A stretch of DNA of 33,548 nucleotides, taken from positions 6,726 through 40,273 of the forward strand of contig JADGJH010000028.1 of the NCBI GenBank assembly GCA_027596945.1. Reading direction: 5' to 3'. The position numbers and the translations under genes were made by a program. Source of the DNA: Physocladia obscura. Taxonomy: Eukaryota > Chytridiomycota > Chytridiomycetes > Chytridiales > Chytriomycetaceae. Shown here piece by piece: positions 19,225 through 32,383 of this stretch. The stretch's first letter is position 1; every line of letters starts with the position of its first letter. The notes beneath the pieces were generated by a model that worked only from the letters and a program-made list of their open reading frames with translations, was not told the origin of the DNA and did no database searches.

Positions 19225-22200
19225 CTAACAACTTTCACTCGGAAAGTGAATGGGGCGCTGGGATGATGAGGGGGTTGGTGTCTCTCCGCGAACCTCATAA
19301 CTCCAAGAAATGTCGTCGCACTAAAGATTTCTTAAAAAACCATTTGCAATAGAAAAGTGTTACCTCGATTATTAAAGTTCCAATTTTCCCCATGCCGTAA
19401 CTTGTTGCATTGTATCCAACAACAAACATATTGTCGCCAGCCCCATTTACATTCTCTGGCCATAAATTTCCTTCACTCGGCGCTACAGTGAATTCTACAG
19501 GTACCGGTGCTGCAAAGAATGCACGAAATTGACGTGGGTACGCAGCAGTATTCTTCAGCTTGAAAGAAACCGCACAAACTTTGTTGATTCTTCCTTCAAT
19601 TATGATTATATCATCAACAAGTGGCGGAAGAGCTGTGAGACTAATCGGAAATCGCCATCTTCCACCGGTGGAGACTTGAAAAATAGAAAGAAGAAGGTTA
19701 GCAGATCCCGGCTTTGTAGGAGAATAAATAATCTGTAGACTCCGAATATTAGCAAGAACTACCCGATAAATCCAATAAAATTTGAACCTCAAATTTCAGT
19801 GCCAGGCCTCCATTGATTTTTGCAGCAACAATTTTGAATGATATGCTTTTTTTTGCATTTTCTTTTTTGATTTTATTGGTTGAAATTACGTCAACTGTGT
19901 AATCAAGTATTTTGATCCAATCTTCGACGGTTCTGACAATGTCTTCCTCAACATCAAAGTTGAACTCGTTCAAAATTATTTCGTATGTTGAAGAAATACT
20001 TTCGCGAGCTCTGCATTCATAATTTTTAGGAGTCGCAGATACTGGAGCGTCAGGCAAACCCTGATATTAACAATATAAGCACAAAAAATTCGCATAAATA
20101 TCATTACCATGATTGGATACATCCACTTCAACTGCCCCATCTCAACAACAATAGTTGCAGCTCTTCCAATCATTTTTTGAGGCGTATATAAAAACGGTAT
20201 GTCTAGGGTATCAAACCCATTCACATGATACTTTGGCTTTTTGCTCAGCATTAACGCGAATTCATTTTCGCTCTCTCCATTCGTCACAGAATTCAGTATT
20301 CCTGGGATACGTTTATCTTCTTCCATTATCTTTATCATTACGGGAATCGGGTCTACTAGTGGATTTGTAAAAGATATGACGGATGTATTTGACTTTCGGA
20401 GGACGGATCGTACTGTAATATCTGCCATTGGTTCAGGCATCAATCCTTGCCCCTGCAAATTATTTTTAATCAGTTGAATTTGTTATGTTAAATGAAAAAT
20501 AATGTTTTTTTTTTGTTTTTTTTTTTGTTTATTTTTTCACCCTAAGTTCATAGGAAAAGGATCCTATCTGAGAAGATGTGGCATCCAGATATCCAACGCT
20601 AGATTCGGTTAAAGAAGACGGCCAGAAGATGAGTTGAACTTCAAGACGTTCTAGCGGCTTCATAGTTGCCAACATGTTCGAAACCCTATGTTTTTGCCTA
20701 AACTGCGTTGTTCCCGTTAGCGATGAGTTTGTACGCACAAACTGGAAGTCTTGAGTATTTGAAAGAGTTAGAGTGATGTCAACTTCGCAATTGATTGGAT
20801 TTTCAATAAAGATAGATTGTATCTGCAAAAAATTAAAATTAAATAAATTTAAAAAAGTAAAAAGTTACCCCAGATTTCCCTAAAGGAACTGCCATCTCTG
20901 CAACTTTGACAGACGGCGCCTGGATAGCCTCTATATCAAGCTCGTACCAAAATTCCCCAACATCTTTATTTTCGAAAGTCAAGGTTCCCTTGCCTCTATT
21001 GCTTATAACTGTTCCAAACGTTAATTTTCATAAAATTTGATTCAAAATATCATTACATGGTGCAAAAGTTAATACGTATATGGCTTCGCTCTGACCCTCT
21101 ACACTAAATATTTTAGGTCCCAGCAAACCTTCACCCGAAATCGACACGTTATATTCAATATTTTTGCTCAATGGATTTGTAATACAAATATCTGCAGCAA
21201 TGGCAGTTCTAACAACAGCCTTAAGTCGAATTTGCTCTATGAAAGGTGCAGGCAAAATTTTCACCTTCAACAAAAACCACACATAGGATTGATCACTGCG
21301 ATTTACAAAAGTTGCAACATTTGGAAATTCTCCGACTTTGATATACTTGAATGTAATTGTGTGTTCGACAAAAGATTTTGCGGGAATGTAAATTTTTTTG
21401 TTTGCGTTGTGGTTTGGAAGGTCCGAAAGAACATCGTACTCTGCATTTTGATCTGTATAGTTGTGAACCCTGAACAATTGAGTAACCTACACGGTAAAAT
21501 GAGTGAGAAAAAACAAATAAAGATATTATAGCTTACGGTGTCTCTCAAAATACATTCAAGTTCGCGGCTCTCTTCTGGTAAAGGTTCCAAACCAATGCCA
21601 TACAAATTATATATATGTTTTTGCGAAGTTTGCGCATTCGCAAATACAAGTAAGCCAGAAATGATTCCAGATTTTTTGGGACAAAATGATAAATTATAAA
21701 CAGTTGTCTGCCTTGGCTTTGCAATGATATTTGCTGGTCCAGTGAAGTATTCTCCTTCAACCGAAGCCTGAACAATCATTATTTAAAACTGTATTAAGAA
21801 TACAAAATAAGTCTTATTCACCTTAATTGTCCATTCTTCGTCGGTTTTGTTGATTATAGGAATTTCCTGAATGACAGGTTGTCGAGCGGGAGTTCGAAAT
21901 TCAAGATCCGCATTTGATCCCTCTGAAATAGCCATTCCGTGAATTTTGAAAACTCGAACATCTGGAACATCCAAGCAAGTCAACACAATCTTGCACGAGT
22001 ATTTTCCTGGTGCCTTTAAGAAATGTTATCAGGAAATATTTAAAAACAAAAAACAAAGAACAAATGACAAGCAGCTACTTTTGGATTAAATGTTACATTC
22101 AGTTCAGTGTAGTTTTGTTCAAGCTCATACAAGTTTTTTTTATTTTTTTGGGGGCTCGGAATTTGCTTTAAGATTATTTCAGATGGGCCTTGAAAGTATG

Positions 22201-25200
22201 GTGACAGATATTCAATCTAATTTTTATATTTAGAATTCTTCAATTCAGAGAAACAGATGAACCTTATATCTTAATGATTGTTTTGGCAGCTGATATTTTT
22301 CTCTCTCTATTGTAAATGCCGTCTGCTTCGACTTAATTTTTGCGGTTCTATTGCATAACGCTTCCTCGTGTACAACAATGTGTAAAGCTTTTTCCCGCGC
22401 AGCATTAAGAGGAGTGACTCGTATTGTCTTTTCTAACATGCAATGAGCTTTACTTATCCATATTAGCTCTATTGATGGTGGTAGTTTTGTATGACCATTA
22501 ATTTGGTAAAAAAATTCTCCAACAACACTGTTGATGAAATGCACAATACATTGATGACTTCCAGGCTGAATACAATTCAAATTTAATGAAGGTCGATGCA
22601 AAAACACTACCTCAAATGGCTGAAATGAAACGGGAAAATGGTGCGTTTCGAATGGCTCCAGCGTAACAATTTTAACACTCGTCCGAAACGGAGCTGGATT
22701 GAAGAAAGACCAATTTTCTGGCGCCTTCTAGAGAATTTAGCTGTCTAAAAAATAAAAATAAAATATATATATGTATGTCACCTGAACCTCTTGATTCTTG
22801 ATTTCAGAGTTTGTCTGATTGATATAATGCTCCGATGAAACAGTCTATAAAAGCTAAATAAATTAAATATTTAGATATTTCATTGTACCTTAGAAGTTTG
22901 AAGTGAAACTTCAAAAGTTGCTTTTGCATTGAAAGGATTTAGTATTTCGATATTTGTTGTGGATGGAGGTGTGCAATATAAATTAGCTTCAATAGTGTAA
23001 GTCGTTTTTGGAATCGGCGTATCAACTGTTCCAATCAAGTCAAAAATAATAATGGAAGTAAGATTCAGTCCCATTCTTTTTGAAATGAGCTGAAGTTGGC
23101 ATATTGAATCTCGAAAGAACTTGCTTGCGAATTCTATTTCAATTTTGCATTGCCCTTTTGCTCCAAGGGAAATAGCATAATTTTCCACTAATCGAAAATC
23201 TTGGCAGCCTTTCAAAATTGGTGCATAAATCAAAGATAGATTGCTTGGATTGCTTAATTCAATCTGATGGGTTATTTTTTCATGCAAAGCTCCATGAAAT
23301 TCAATTTTATCTTTCGTAAGATAGCTCGGAAGAGTTTGATACAAGAGAATCAGTAGTAAAACAATTTCCAACAAGTTTGAACCTTCAACAATTTGATCAA
23401 TGGGCAAGTTGAAGCAAGATGTTTTGTAAACTTCTTTTAATACTAAGTTGATAATTTTAATATTTTCTTCTTGCTGGGCTTTTGAAGAGCAAGAAAAGTT
23501 GAAAGAGGAAAAGATAGTGCATTCAAGTTCAGGTATATGCGCGATAAATAAATATGCAAGAGGAATACCGGACGCAAAGTCTTTTGAGAAATCAACAAAT
23601 CGTGTCATTATACCGGTTTTCTAAACAAGCAATTAGGTTTCATAAATTTTTACCTCAGTTCACCTTCCATGTATGATAGCTGGCCCATCTCAAGAGAATT
23701 GATTCAGATGTTGAATATATATTTCCTTTTGGAACTATTGGCCAGTACAATTGAGTTTCATCTGAACCAACTCCTGATAATGACCGGAAATGCTTGAGTG
23801 TTATAACTTGAACAACATAAATTCTGACAATTTGCGATATCACTGATATCCAAGCTTCTTTTGAAATTATCGAGAAGTTTTTCTCCAATTGCTTCTGATA
23901 TTCTAAAAGTTCGTCAGGAACTGATGCGCCTCGATTTTCTTTTTTCTAACGTAATTTCAAATAGTAATAAATTAAATTAGTTTAAAAAAATCTGCAAGGT
24001 ATACCATTTTTTCCATTTTCAATTGTCCATACGCTCGAAAATCATCTTTCGAAAGTAAAAATTCTGGCTTTACTGAGCTTAGCAACGCTCCAGAAGCTGC
24101 CAAACCACTTAAAATTTCTTGATATAATTTATGGACAGATCCAATTCTGTCTGAAACAGCTAATTTAGAGTTTTTATATTATTTTTATAGATATTTCTTT
24201 GAAGAAACATACCGACACTATTGGCAGTTACTAAGTTTGGTATAAGTTTTTTCTTTCCAGAAATCGAATGAATCAAATCCAAAAGTAATTTGCCATCTGA
24301 TATGACAAATTGGTGCGGAAATTCGGAGGTATCCTAAGAACTGTGATTAACGGATTGAAATAAAACTTGCGCTCAGCTCAACTGTTCCCAAATCAATGTG
24401 TCCGCCTATCCATTTTAAAAGTGTGCTTGCAGTCTTATCCAAAGCATCACTAATCACTGAAAGATCAACATCTTCTAAATTTATACCAGCAGGGGACTTT
24501 AATGGCCTTTGAATCATCATTCCTCGGTTTCTGGAAATTTTAATGTTAAAAAAAGAAACTGAAAAATCAAGAAGATACCTTTTCATATCATTCTTTTTAT
24601 CATTATTGTTTTTTATTTCGAAGACTACATGTCCATTTATTTGTTCACTAATAGAAAATTCGCCATTTTTATAACCAGCTATGTGACTGTGCAAGGTTAA
24701 AAGAGAAGCATCGAATGTGCCATGAATTGGCAAAAAAAAAGAACGTGTCGATTCCGAAAACTCAATTTTTGCTGTAAAACTCAGAGGTGCTCCGTATATT
24801 GAATGAATGGTCTTTTCAGCGTTTTCTTCACGATTTGCAATAGATATTCTTTTGTCGTTTTCTTGACCAGAAATTTTCAAGTACTTGCATGTGCCGTCAT
24901 AAATTGAGGTATTTGAGCTCACTGCTTTCATTTCTTGCTTTATTAGTCCATCAAGTATTGTTTCTCCTAACTTATGACGCGATTCGTTATCTGAAATAGC
25001 AATTTTTGGCGACTCCATTGGAGATACAGGATTGCTAGCAAAACAAATCACAACAGGGAGCCTTTCTCCATCATTTTTGAGTAATTTTCCCTCCGGAAAT
25101 TGGATATCTAGATGACCGTACCGATTTATCATCTCAGAAAAAAACTCGTATTTAATCTCGGTTCGTTCACATCCATAATTTATGATATAAAATGCAGCCA

Positions 25201-28200
25201 CAGATTCTTTTCCTAACGGAGCAATGGGCAAAAATATTTCTGGCGGATCAAATGATACAGAGGGATCGACGCCTGTTCCACATATTTCCAAGCTGAATGG
25301 AGCGTGGCGTCCCATATAATCAATATGCAATGGAACTTTTGATACGTAAACTCCAATCGATTCTGGATGAAATGAAATTGAAACTGTTTGTTTTGCTCCT
25401 GGATTCAAACATCCATGAAACGGTTCAATTTTAAAGACATCGTCGTCATCTTCAAGTGGATTTGTGTCAAAAAACCATTGAATTAATTTATCAGAGTTGT
25501 TGACAATAGTCGTGGTATCCTTCATTGCTGATTTCAACATTGAGACTCCAACGATTCCGGTTTCTTTCAAAACGACTTTATTTTTGAACGTGATTGAGCT
25601 TTTTGTCATTGAAATCGGCGACTTTATTCCAAGAGCTTTTATTGCCAGATTTCCTACGACTTCCATTCCAATTACAAATACAGGCAACGTAATTTGAATG
25701 AATTTTTCTGACACAGGAGTATATTCAACAGAACATGTGACGAGTTCATTTGGTAATATATCAAACACGTACAATTTTCCACATAAATCAGTCTTCCCGA
25801 AAATATTAAAATTTTTCTTATTCTTGATCTCTGAAAACCTTGCGTCATCAAGTGCATCAAACTCATATATTGTGTCTGTTGGTGAAAATACTTTCAACAC
25901 TGTTAAACGCGACGATAAAATTCCTGAAGAAAGTATTCTGGCTCGTTTTCCTGCCGGTGTTGTAGCCCTAGAACTTTGTTGAGTTGATATTGCTGCTGTG
26001 TTGACCATGTTTAGATTAAATTCTGGGAGCTGCCGAAAGTCAACGACAACCCGCGCTGTCACTTCTTCCAGGTTAGTGAACTCCAGTGTTACCATACTTG
26101 ATGTCCCTAATATTGTTCCAGTCGAAAAATTTTCCAATTTTTTTGCGATAATTGAGACTGACGGTTTTCGCCCTTCATATTTGAAAGGTACTTTGAGAAT
26201 GCGGCCACCACCAATAATGCATATATGAAGTTCGTCTTCAAAGACACCGGGGTCTAATGGCATTACAATAATATTAATTTCAGTTATTCCACCATTAGGT
26301 TGAATAATTCCAGTCGATGGCGATAGTTGAACATTAGGATTTTTAGAAACAACATGAGCAGAAAAAAAACAAGCATTTTGGCTAGTATTTTTTACTTTTA
26401 TCATTCGCGATCCTTTGAATGATCCTGACTGCCGATTTCCTTTTTCACCAGCAACTTCAATCGGTATTACAAAATGTGACGCTAACACATTCAAAGAAGA
26501 ACGAGAGTCAAATTTGGGATAACAGAGAGAAAAAACACCTAGATCAAGCGGTCCTTGCTTCACAGATGTAAGAAGCAAGCAAGCAGTGCTTGGAATCTCT
26601 CCACGACATTTCAGTCTCAATGTATCGCAAACTTTTTCAGTTTCCGGATCAATTACATCGAGCTTCAAAGTCTGTTCGCACACGCTTTTTATTCCAGCGT
26701 TGTAAATAATTTTCACATCAATTGTTTCTGTACTGGACACAACGCCCGAAGATGGTTCTATGGTGAAATTTCCTTCAGCAGAAATTCCATTGCCAGAAAA
26801 ATTTGGCGCGTATTCAACCACCCAGTTGAAACAAGCCGGAAAATTTCCATTGTTGTGAATCTGAATACTTTTTTCAGCTTGATGACGTGTGGTTGCTGTT
26901 GTTGTTGTTGCTGTTGTTGTTATTGCAGGAAATTGGATATTGGAATCAGTCGCGTCAATGGCGATTTCAATGCTTTTCGAGCTCAATTCAAGATGAACAG
27001 GATTGACTAAAGCTTTCACAAATATTTGATACTTGTATCTACTATTCACAAGATACGTCAGCTTTCCTGTGAAATTTCCTGCGGTGCTATTTTTGAATCC
27101 AACACTGAATCCGGAAACGTGCAGGGGTTCCAACAATAAATTAATCGGAGAAACACTGATTTCACTGTACGTTGATTGAATGCTGATATGAACTGAAGTC
27201 TTTTTTGGCGTGAGATTCAAAAAGTTTAATGGAAGTTTGTTTACAGAATGAACTGTAACGTTGCCAAAATCAATAAAACTGCTCGCGGCAAAAATGTTGG
27301 ACAAGTCGTCTGCAGAAAGATATGAATCATACGTAGAATAATCACCATCTGGAGGATTATATACCACAGGTCCCGACAACTGTTGAAATAAATTTTTTAC
27401 TTTTTGGCCATCATCTAGTTGCCCAGAGAAAGCATTTCTGAGACAATCTGTAATTTTTTGATTGGTATAGTCGGTAGGCTCAGGAGGAATCAATCCATTT
27501 TCACTATCCAGACAACTATCTTCAGTAAGAAGCGTTTCATATGAAATCTGAACACCATCATCACCAATTCGAGCGTTTCGTTTTCCCACCAATCTTCGAA
27601 TTCTGGATGATTTGAGATAGTCCAAGTAAATATTACGATTCTCAATTTTGTCCTCCCATTCTGGATTAAATTTTTTTGTTCGATCTTCCACGTTGGCGAT
27701 TTCTCCAAAAAAATCTGATTTTTTAGGTTTTAGGCTTCCGGAAAGTTTCAGCTTGATCTTTCGAATTGGTTGACGCACACTGTTCGCCGACTTTCCAACA
27801 AAAGAAATAAATTCATTTCCAAAATTTACATTACTTGAAGAATTTGAATCGTCCATTTTCGGTGTCTTGTCTGCCGAAAAAATGTGTAATTCCATTATTT
27901 TATCAAACTCTCCCAACTGGTTTGGTTCAAACACAATCGTGATCATTTTTGCTTCTCCAGGACGTAGTTTTCCGGCACAGGGAACGGCATGAAACTGCGC
28001 AATTTGCTGAAACTCATACCGAATTCCCAGAAATTTGCTGGAGTTTTTGAGGCAAACTTGAGTCTTGCGACGGCGGATGCAGCAATTTTCGTTGTACTCT
28101 TTTCCAGTTTCAATATGACCCGCCGCTACCACTGTTGTTGACGTCCCTCTAATTGTTGCTGCTTCTGCACCTTCTAATGTAGCTTCCACCTCACTTTCGC

Positions 28201-30222
28201 AGCTGCATTGTTGCGCATGTGTGTTGTGTGGCAGTATGTTTTTGCAGCAATTTTTCAAAATACCATGGTTACATTTCAGCAGCAAAGACTCAAACAGAAT
28301 TTCCGTCTTGTCGATTTCTGGTTTCGCAAGGCATGCTTTCCCCGTTAGTAGAATATCAATTGGTTCTTCACCAGCATTGGAAGGTGAAGTCTCGTCTTGA
28401 CCTTGCACACTGTCTTTAGTAAAATCACCAATGTTGCCGCCGCCAATGTTTTTCTCTTTAGAATTCGGTTTTAGAATTTTCAACTGCATTGGCACGGAAT
28501 ACGAGAAGATTGAGTCACTGTTTGCAAAATGATGTCGAAGGCGCTGCTTTTTGAGATTGGTTTTATGTAATTGCACTTGTTTATTGGCTGTTGAAGTTAT
28601 ACTGTGACTAGATTGTTGTGCTTCTTCCACACTCAAATGTTGGTTTGGTGAAAATGTAAACACGAGATTGCATGATGCTCCTGGTGCAAGTTCGCCCTCC
28701 AGCGGGTACACCTTCATTGAAGCTTTTGCTTCGGCATCGTCAACACCACTGATACCAGCCGCTTCACGGCTAAAACTTGGGGCTGCTTTAGCAAGACCAA
28801 ATTGCTGGTGACTGAATTGATTAAAACCTGAAGTCAATGATATTGAATATGGAATCATTGGTGCGCTTTCACCCGCATGTGTTACTACCCAACGGATTCG
28901 CTCTAAACTGCGGTTTTCAAGAAAGGAATTAAATTGTGCTGCTTGGGAAAAGTAAATTGTTCCAAAATCGAGATTTTGCGGATCCGAAAGCACGATTGTT
29001 GATAATTTTTGCTGGTTTGTTTTAATTTGGCGGTATATACACAGTTTGTGGTTCAAGATTGTTCCGGTTACAGTTATCGGGTGGTGGATTTCTGGGGGAG
29101 TTAGCGATTTATCAGTTATACTTTCTACTGTTATTTCTTCAGTATATGTCCTCGCAAGGTTGTGGAGAAATTCTATTTGTACTTCAACTGCACTACTATC
29201 AATATCAGAAGGCACTTTTTTTGTGTCAAATCCGGCCTGTATTTTAAAGATGCTTGGAATGACTTTAAGAACAGATTGGTTATATTTGAGCGACACTGTT
29301 GTGTCAGCTACTCCCGCGTTGCGGAACAGAACTTTGCGCTTGGAAATTGAATTGTCAGTTTCATCAATTCCTGAACAAAAAATCAGTAAGACAGTGACGT
29401 GAAATAAAAATAAAAAAACAGGTAGTACTATTCCGCTTTTTTAATGTACCAAATATCATTGTCCCAAATGCAATAGTAGTTTCAAAACTAATTTTGGCTC
29501 GTGCCGGTTGAGCGCATAATAAGACTTTTATCTTCTGTTGTTTCACAATTATTTCTAAATGATCTGTATAAATCGGATAAAAAGGTAATCTAGTTTTACT
29601 GATGTCAATATACTAGTTTTAATATTTGTGAATAATAGTGCGATTTTACCCTTTTTGGATGAGAAATTCAACTTCGAATTCAAAAGACAGTCCAGGAGCA
29701 ATACATACTCCATTTAGTGGGACGCCCTTTGCAAGAGTAAACTGAGGCAAGGATGGTGGTCGGAGAAAAATCTGCTTGACTGATTCTGAAAAGTTTTTGA
29801 CGGATATTGTCTTAACTACTTTGGATCTAAAGAAAAAATATAGTTTGAAAGAGAGAAAAAAAGTTAAAAAAAGAGGAACGGACTAACCCCAAATTATAAT
29901 CAGAAATATGAATTTCAGGAGGAACGACACATATTCTGAAATAGGAGGCCATTTTTCGCGCGCTCGCAGCCTGCAGAGATAAGACGCTTGCAGAGGCAAT
30001 ATCCGTGAAAATTGTGTTTCGTGTTGCTGTGGTTTCGTGGGTAAATTTTGAGCGACTAGTGCAGCATTTGGCTGAATCAAATTGGAATGAAGGGATATCA
30101 GCGGAAAATTTCGGGAGATTGAGAAGGACCGGCGGAGTCGAAATTGGGTGCAATCGAGATTTCAGTAAAGTATTTTCCCTGTTCAAATCCGAAGGTGGCT
30201 TTTGATGAGAGGAGGTTCGCAT
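19225..30222 (-). CDS. CFAP47: CFAP47, cilia/flagella central-apparatus protein with ASH and CH domains (22 exons)
   Basis: Exons 30222-29888, 29826-29650, 29589-29450, 29370-24579, 24530-24383, 24333-24213, 24150-24005, 23945-23664, 23620-22889, 22844-22782, 22727-22611, 22565-22263, 22216-22079, 22013-21822, 21767-21537, 21486-21057, 21008-20869, 20822-20541, 20452-20108, 20060-19788, 19732-19364 and 19320-19225 sum to 3283 residues; human CFAP47 has about 3190. CFAP47 is a very large protein of the axonemal central apparatus needed for motility. The body is a string of ASH/MSP-like beta domains (FGTVYF- and GSI-type repeats, FNPKAPGKYSC, NPGAKQTVSISFHP). A calponin-homology region occupies about 1840-2090 (TLLKWIGG, ISDGKLLLDLI, then ILLRWASYHTW and SGIPLAYLF). 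The C-terminus ISWSYEVRGETPTP is characteristic. One 4.8-kb exon contrasts with 43-88-nt introns around 21 small exons. The intron at 22014-22078 ends in AAAG. Confidence 0.92.
26892..26926. repeat. GTT/GCT trinucleotide microsatellite inside CFAP47
   Basis: GTTGCTGTTGTTGTTGTTGC-type repeat of about 35 bp, in frame in the large CFAP47 exon, where the minus strand encodes an Ile/Thr/Ala run (TTTATTTTATT). It lies just before QIHNNGN-type ASH sequence, so it is a linker expansion that should vary in length between strains. Confidence 0.7.
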
Positions 30223-30473
30223 CAGGGTTGACAATTTTTATTATTATTATTTTATATTTCTATTAAATATTATAAGAAAATTTGTTATATTTACCTTCGG
30301 AGGAGTTTAGTAGTAAAGAAAAGGCCAAGAGACACAAGGAAAAAAAACAGTTTCAAGCCAAAGTAGGAAGGAGATTGATTGCGAGATTGAACAGATTGGA
30401 CTTGCTGATGGGCTGATTTCGCTGGGCTTGTCAAGGAGCAATCATTTGTTCAATTTGGCTGAAGAGAAACTAA
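30223..30473. promoter_or_regulatory. 251-bp divergent promoter (CFAP47 / sphingomyelin-synthase-like)
   Basis: Separates the divergent ATGs of CFAP47 (-) and the sphingomyelin-synthase-like gene (+). It contains a TTA/TTATT-rich run at about 30238-30265 and an A-rich block near 30338-30350. I looked for an RFX-type X-box, as found before many ciliary genes, and saw no convincing copy. Confidence 0.5.
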
Positions 30474-31956
30474 ATGGACGCGCAGGTTCAACACAAGCAC
30501 GCCCTCGACCTCGACGTCGGCCCCGCCACCGACTGGACCATCGACATCGACGTTAACGGCGGCGGGCGAAGCAGGAGTCGAACCGGGCGTGCGCGTTCGT
30601 CACCCACGCACTCACTGGAAGGCGGGTATTGTCAGGTGGCGGCTGAGGCGGATAGCGGCAGTGACAGCGAATACGAAGCCACCAACAGCAAGAGGAAGAG
30701 CAAGAGCAACTACGGCAGCAGCAACACCTACAACAACTACAACTACTGCAACTACACTGAGTACTACACCCGCAACATCAGCTCCTCAGAATCGGACTCA
30801 GACTGCTCAATCCCAAACTCAACTTTAACCACACCTCCAATCTCAGTCTTAACCCCAAACGCAGACCCAATGGGTCGCGTCCGCTCTGCTGCTGTCCGCT
30901 CTCTCCCGATGCTTGGTCTGCTGCTGCCTGCACGCCTGGGCTCCGCTTCAGCATCCAGCATCAGCACAAGCATAAGCGTAACTTCTGCTTCCTCTGCTGG
31001 CACAAATGTAAATGTGGGCCCCAACGGCAACAATAGCCCAAACAGCAACAGCTTGAACTTGAACTTGAGTGTCGGCTTGACTATTGGCTTGCCCACCTTC
31101 CGTGTTGCGTGGCTGTGGAAGACCGTGCTTATGTTTTCGTCGCTGGCTGCTATTGCATACTCAATGGTGCTGATACAAATGTGGTCGGATGATCGCGTGC
31201 TGCACAATGCCCGCGTTTATGGCGAGAAACTGACGCCACTTCACGATATTATCTACGAACAATTCATTCCCTCCATCTTCAAACGCGTCCCACTTGCCCT
31301 TGTTGACGCACCAATCTCAGCTGGCCTGCTTTCTTCGCTGTTGTTTTCGGCATACACAAATCGCAGCCTCGACCCCTTCAAAACTATTCGTCGCTCCCTC
31401 TTTATTCTCAACTGTGTGTACTTGTTTCGAACCCTTTCGATTTTCGTTACTCAAGTTACGCCAGTCAATCCTGACCTTTGTGCTCCATTTCCTGACGATT
31501 TCGACTCTATTCTAAAAGCATCTTTGGACATGTTTTCGTCAAAAACAAAGTCGTGCTCAGGTTTTTAAATTATTATTTTTTAGTTTACTGAAAACTACTA
31601 ACTCTTTTTTCATAGATATGATGTTCAGTGGACATTCCACAATGATTTCTATCCTTGCAATGAGATTATGGTTTGATTCGGCTGTTGGCGTTCGCGGAAT
31701 TTACCGACTAATTATTCGGACAATTATATTGTTTGTTCTTGCCTTTTCTTTCACAATGTTTATAGCCGTCAGACTACATTATAGTATGGATGTGCTAATT
31801 GGCGCGGGTATTGGCTTGAGCTGGTCAATTGCACTGGAAAATGCTTTCAATATGCTTCCTTATTTCTACGGAAACGGAATTGATGTCGCAATTTTGCGAT
31901 GGGTCGAATCAGCTCCGGAGTCAAGAACCTCTCTGCTGATGGCCAAAATTGAATAA
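30474..31956 (+). CDS. Sphingomyelin synthase-like / PAP2_C-family phosphotransferase
   Basis: Two exons (30474-31560, 31616-31956; 55-nt intron ending TTCATAG) give 475 residues. Enzymes of this family move a phospho-head group onto ceramide in Golgi or plasma membrane, making sphingomyelin, ceramide phosphoethanolamine or inositol phosphorylceramide; the head group cannot be told from sequence alone. The conserved membrane core runs from about 210. It includes a helix with YSMVLIQMWSDD, PLHDIIYEQFIP, the motif C-S-D-M-M-F-S-G-H-S, which spans the splice site, and H-Y-S-M-D. H369, H417 and D421 fit the catalytic triad of the lipid phosphatase/SMS fold. Odd: residues 1-205 are a Ser/Asn/Tyr-rich low-complexity extension (SNTYNNYNYCNY), GC-rich at DNA level, not part of the usual enzyme. 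A close paralogue starts at 33186. Confidence 0.85.
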
Positions 31957-32383
31957 TCAATCAACACGTCTCTTCTCAATTTTGTCTTATTCCAAAAATA
32001 AAATATGATAAAAAATTGTTGAGAAAGAAATTTTTTTGGGAAAATTCTTGAATTTGTCAACCTCATATTTTTAAAGCAATACTTTTAATCTCTTTTTTAG
32101 TTTTATTTGCGGCTAATTTATGCAAAAAAAAAAGGTGTCATAACTCATGCTTCTTTTTTCCACCTTTATCATCCTTTTGTAAATCTCTATTATTAAAGGA
32201 AATGAGAGCGTTTATATTCTTTCTTCTATTCTTGCGGATCAACCGTTTTTTTTTGAATTTTCATTTTGGTTGCTTTCAAATCCAGCTTTGAATTTGAAAT
32301 GGACTGATTTTTGATGAATTTGTCGATAAAACTTGAAAAAAAAAACTTGAAAAGCTTGCGCAGAAAATCTGGTGCTGAAAATT
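31957..32383. other. 427-bp intergenic region
   Basis: Downstream of the first sphingomyelin-synthase-like gene. AATAAA at about 31997 is a likely polyadenylation signal for that gene. The rest is A/T-rich with A- and T-runs (for example 32124-32133, 32337-32345). I see no coding frame with family features, no structured RNA and no repeat shared with other parts of the window. Confidence 0.6.

Noticed and set aside
19215..19275. Possible third copy of the TMEM18-end repeat (ACTTTCACTCGGAAAGTGAA...)
   Set aside because: It shares short blocks with the repeat arms, but it lies in the CFAP47 C-terminal coding exon, which is explained by homology (ISWSYEVRGETP), and similarity outside the blocks is weak.
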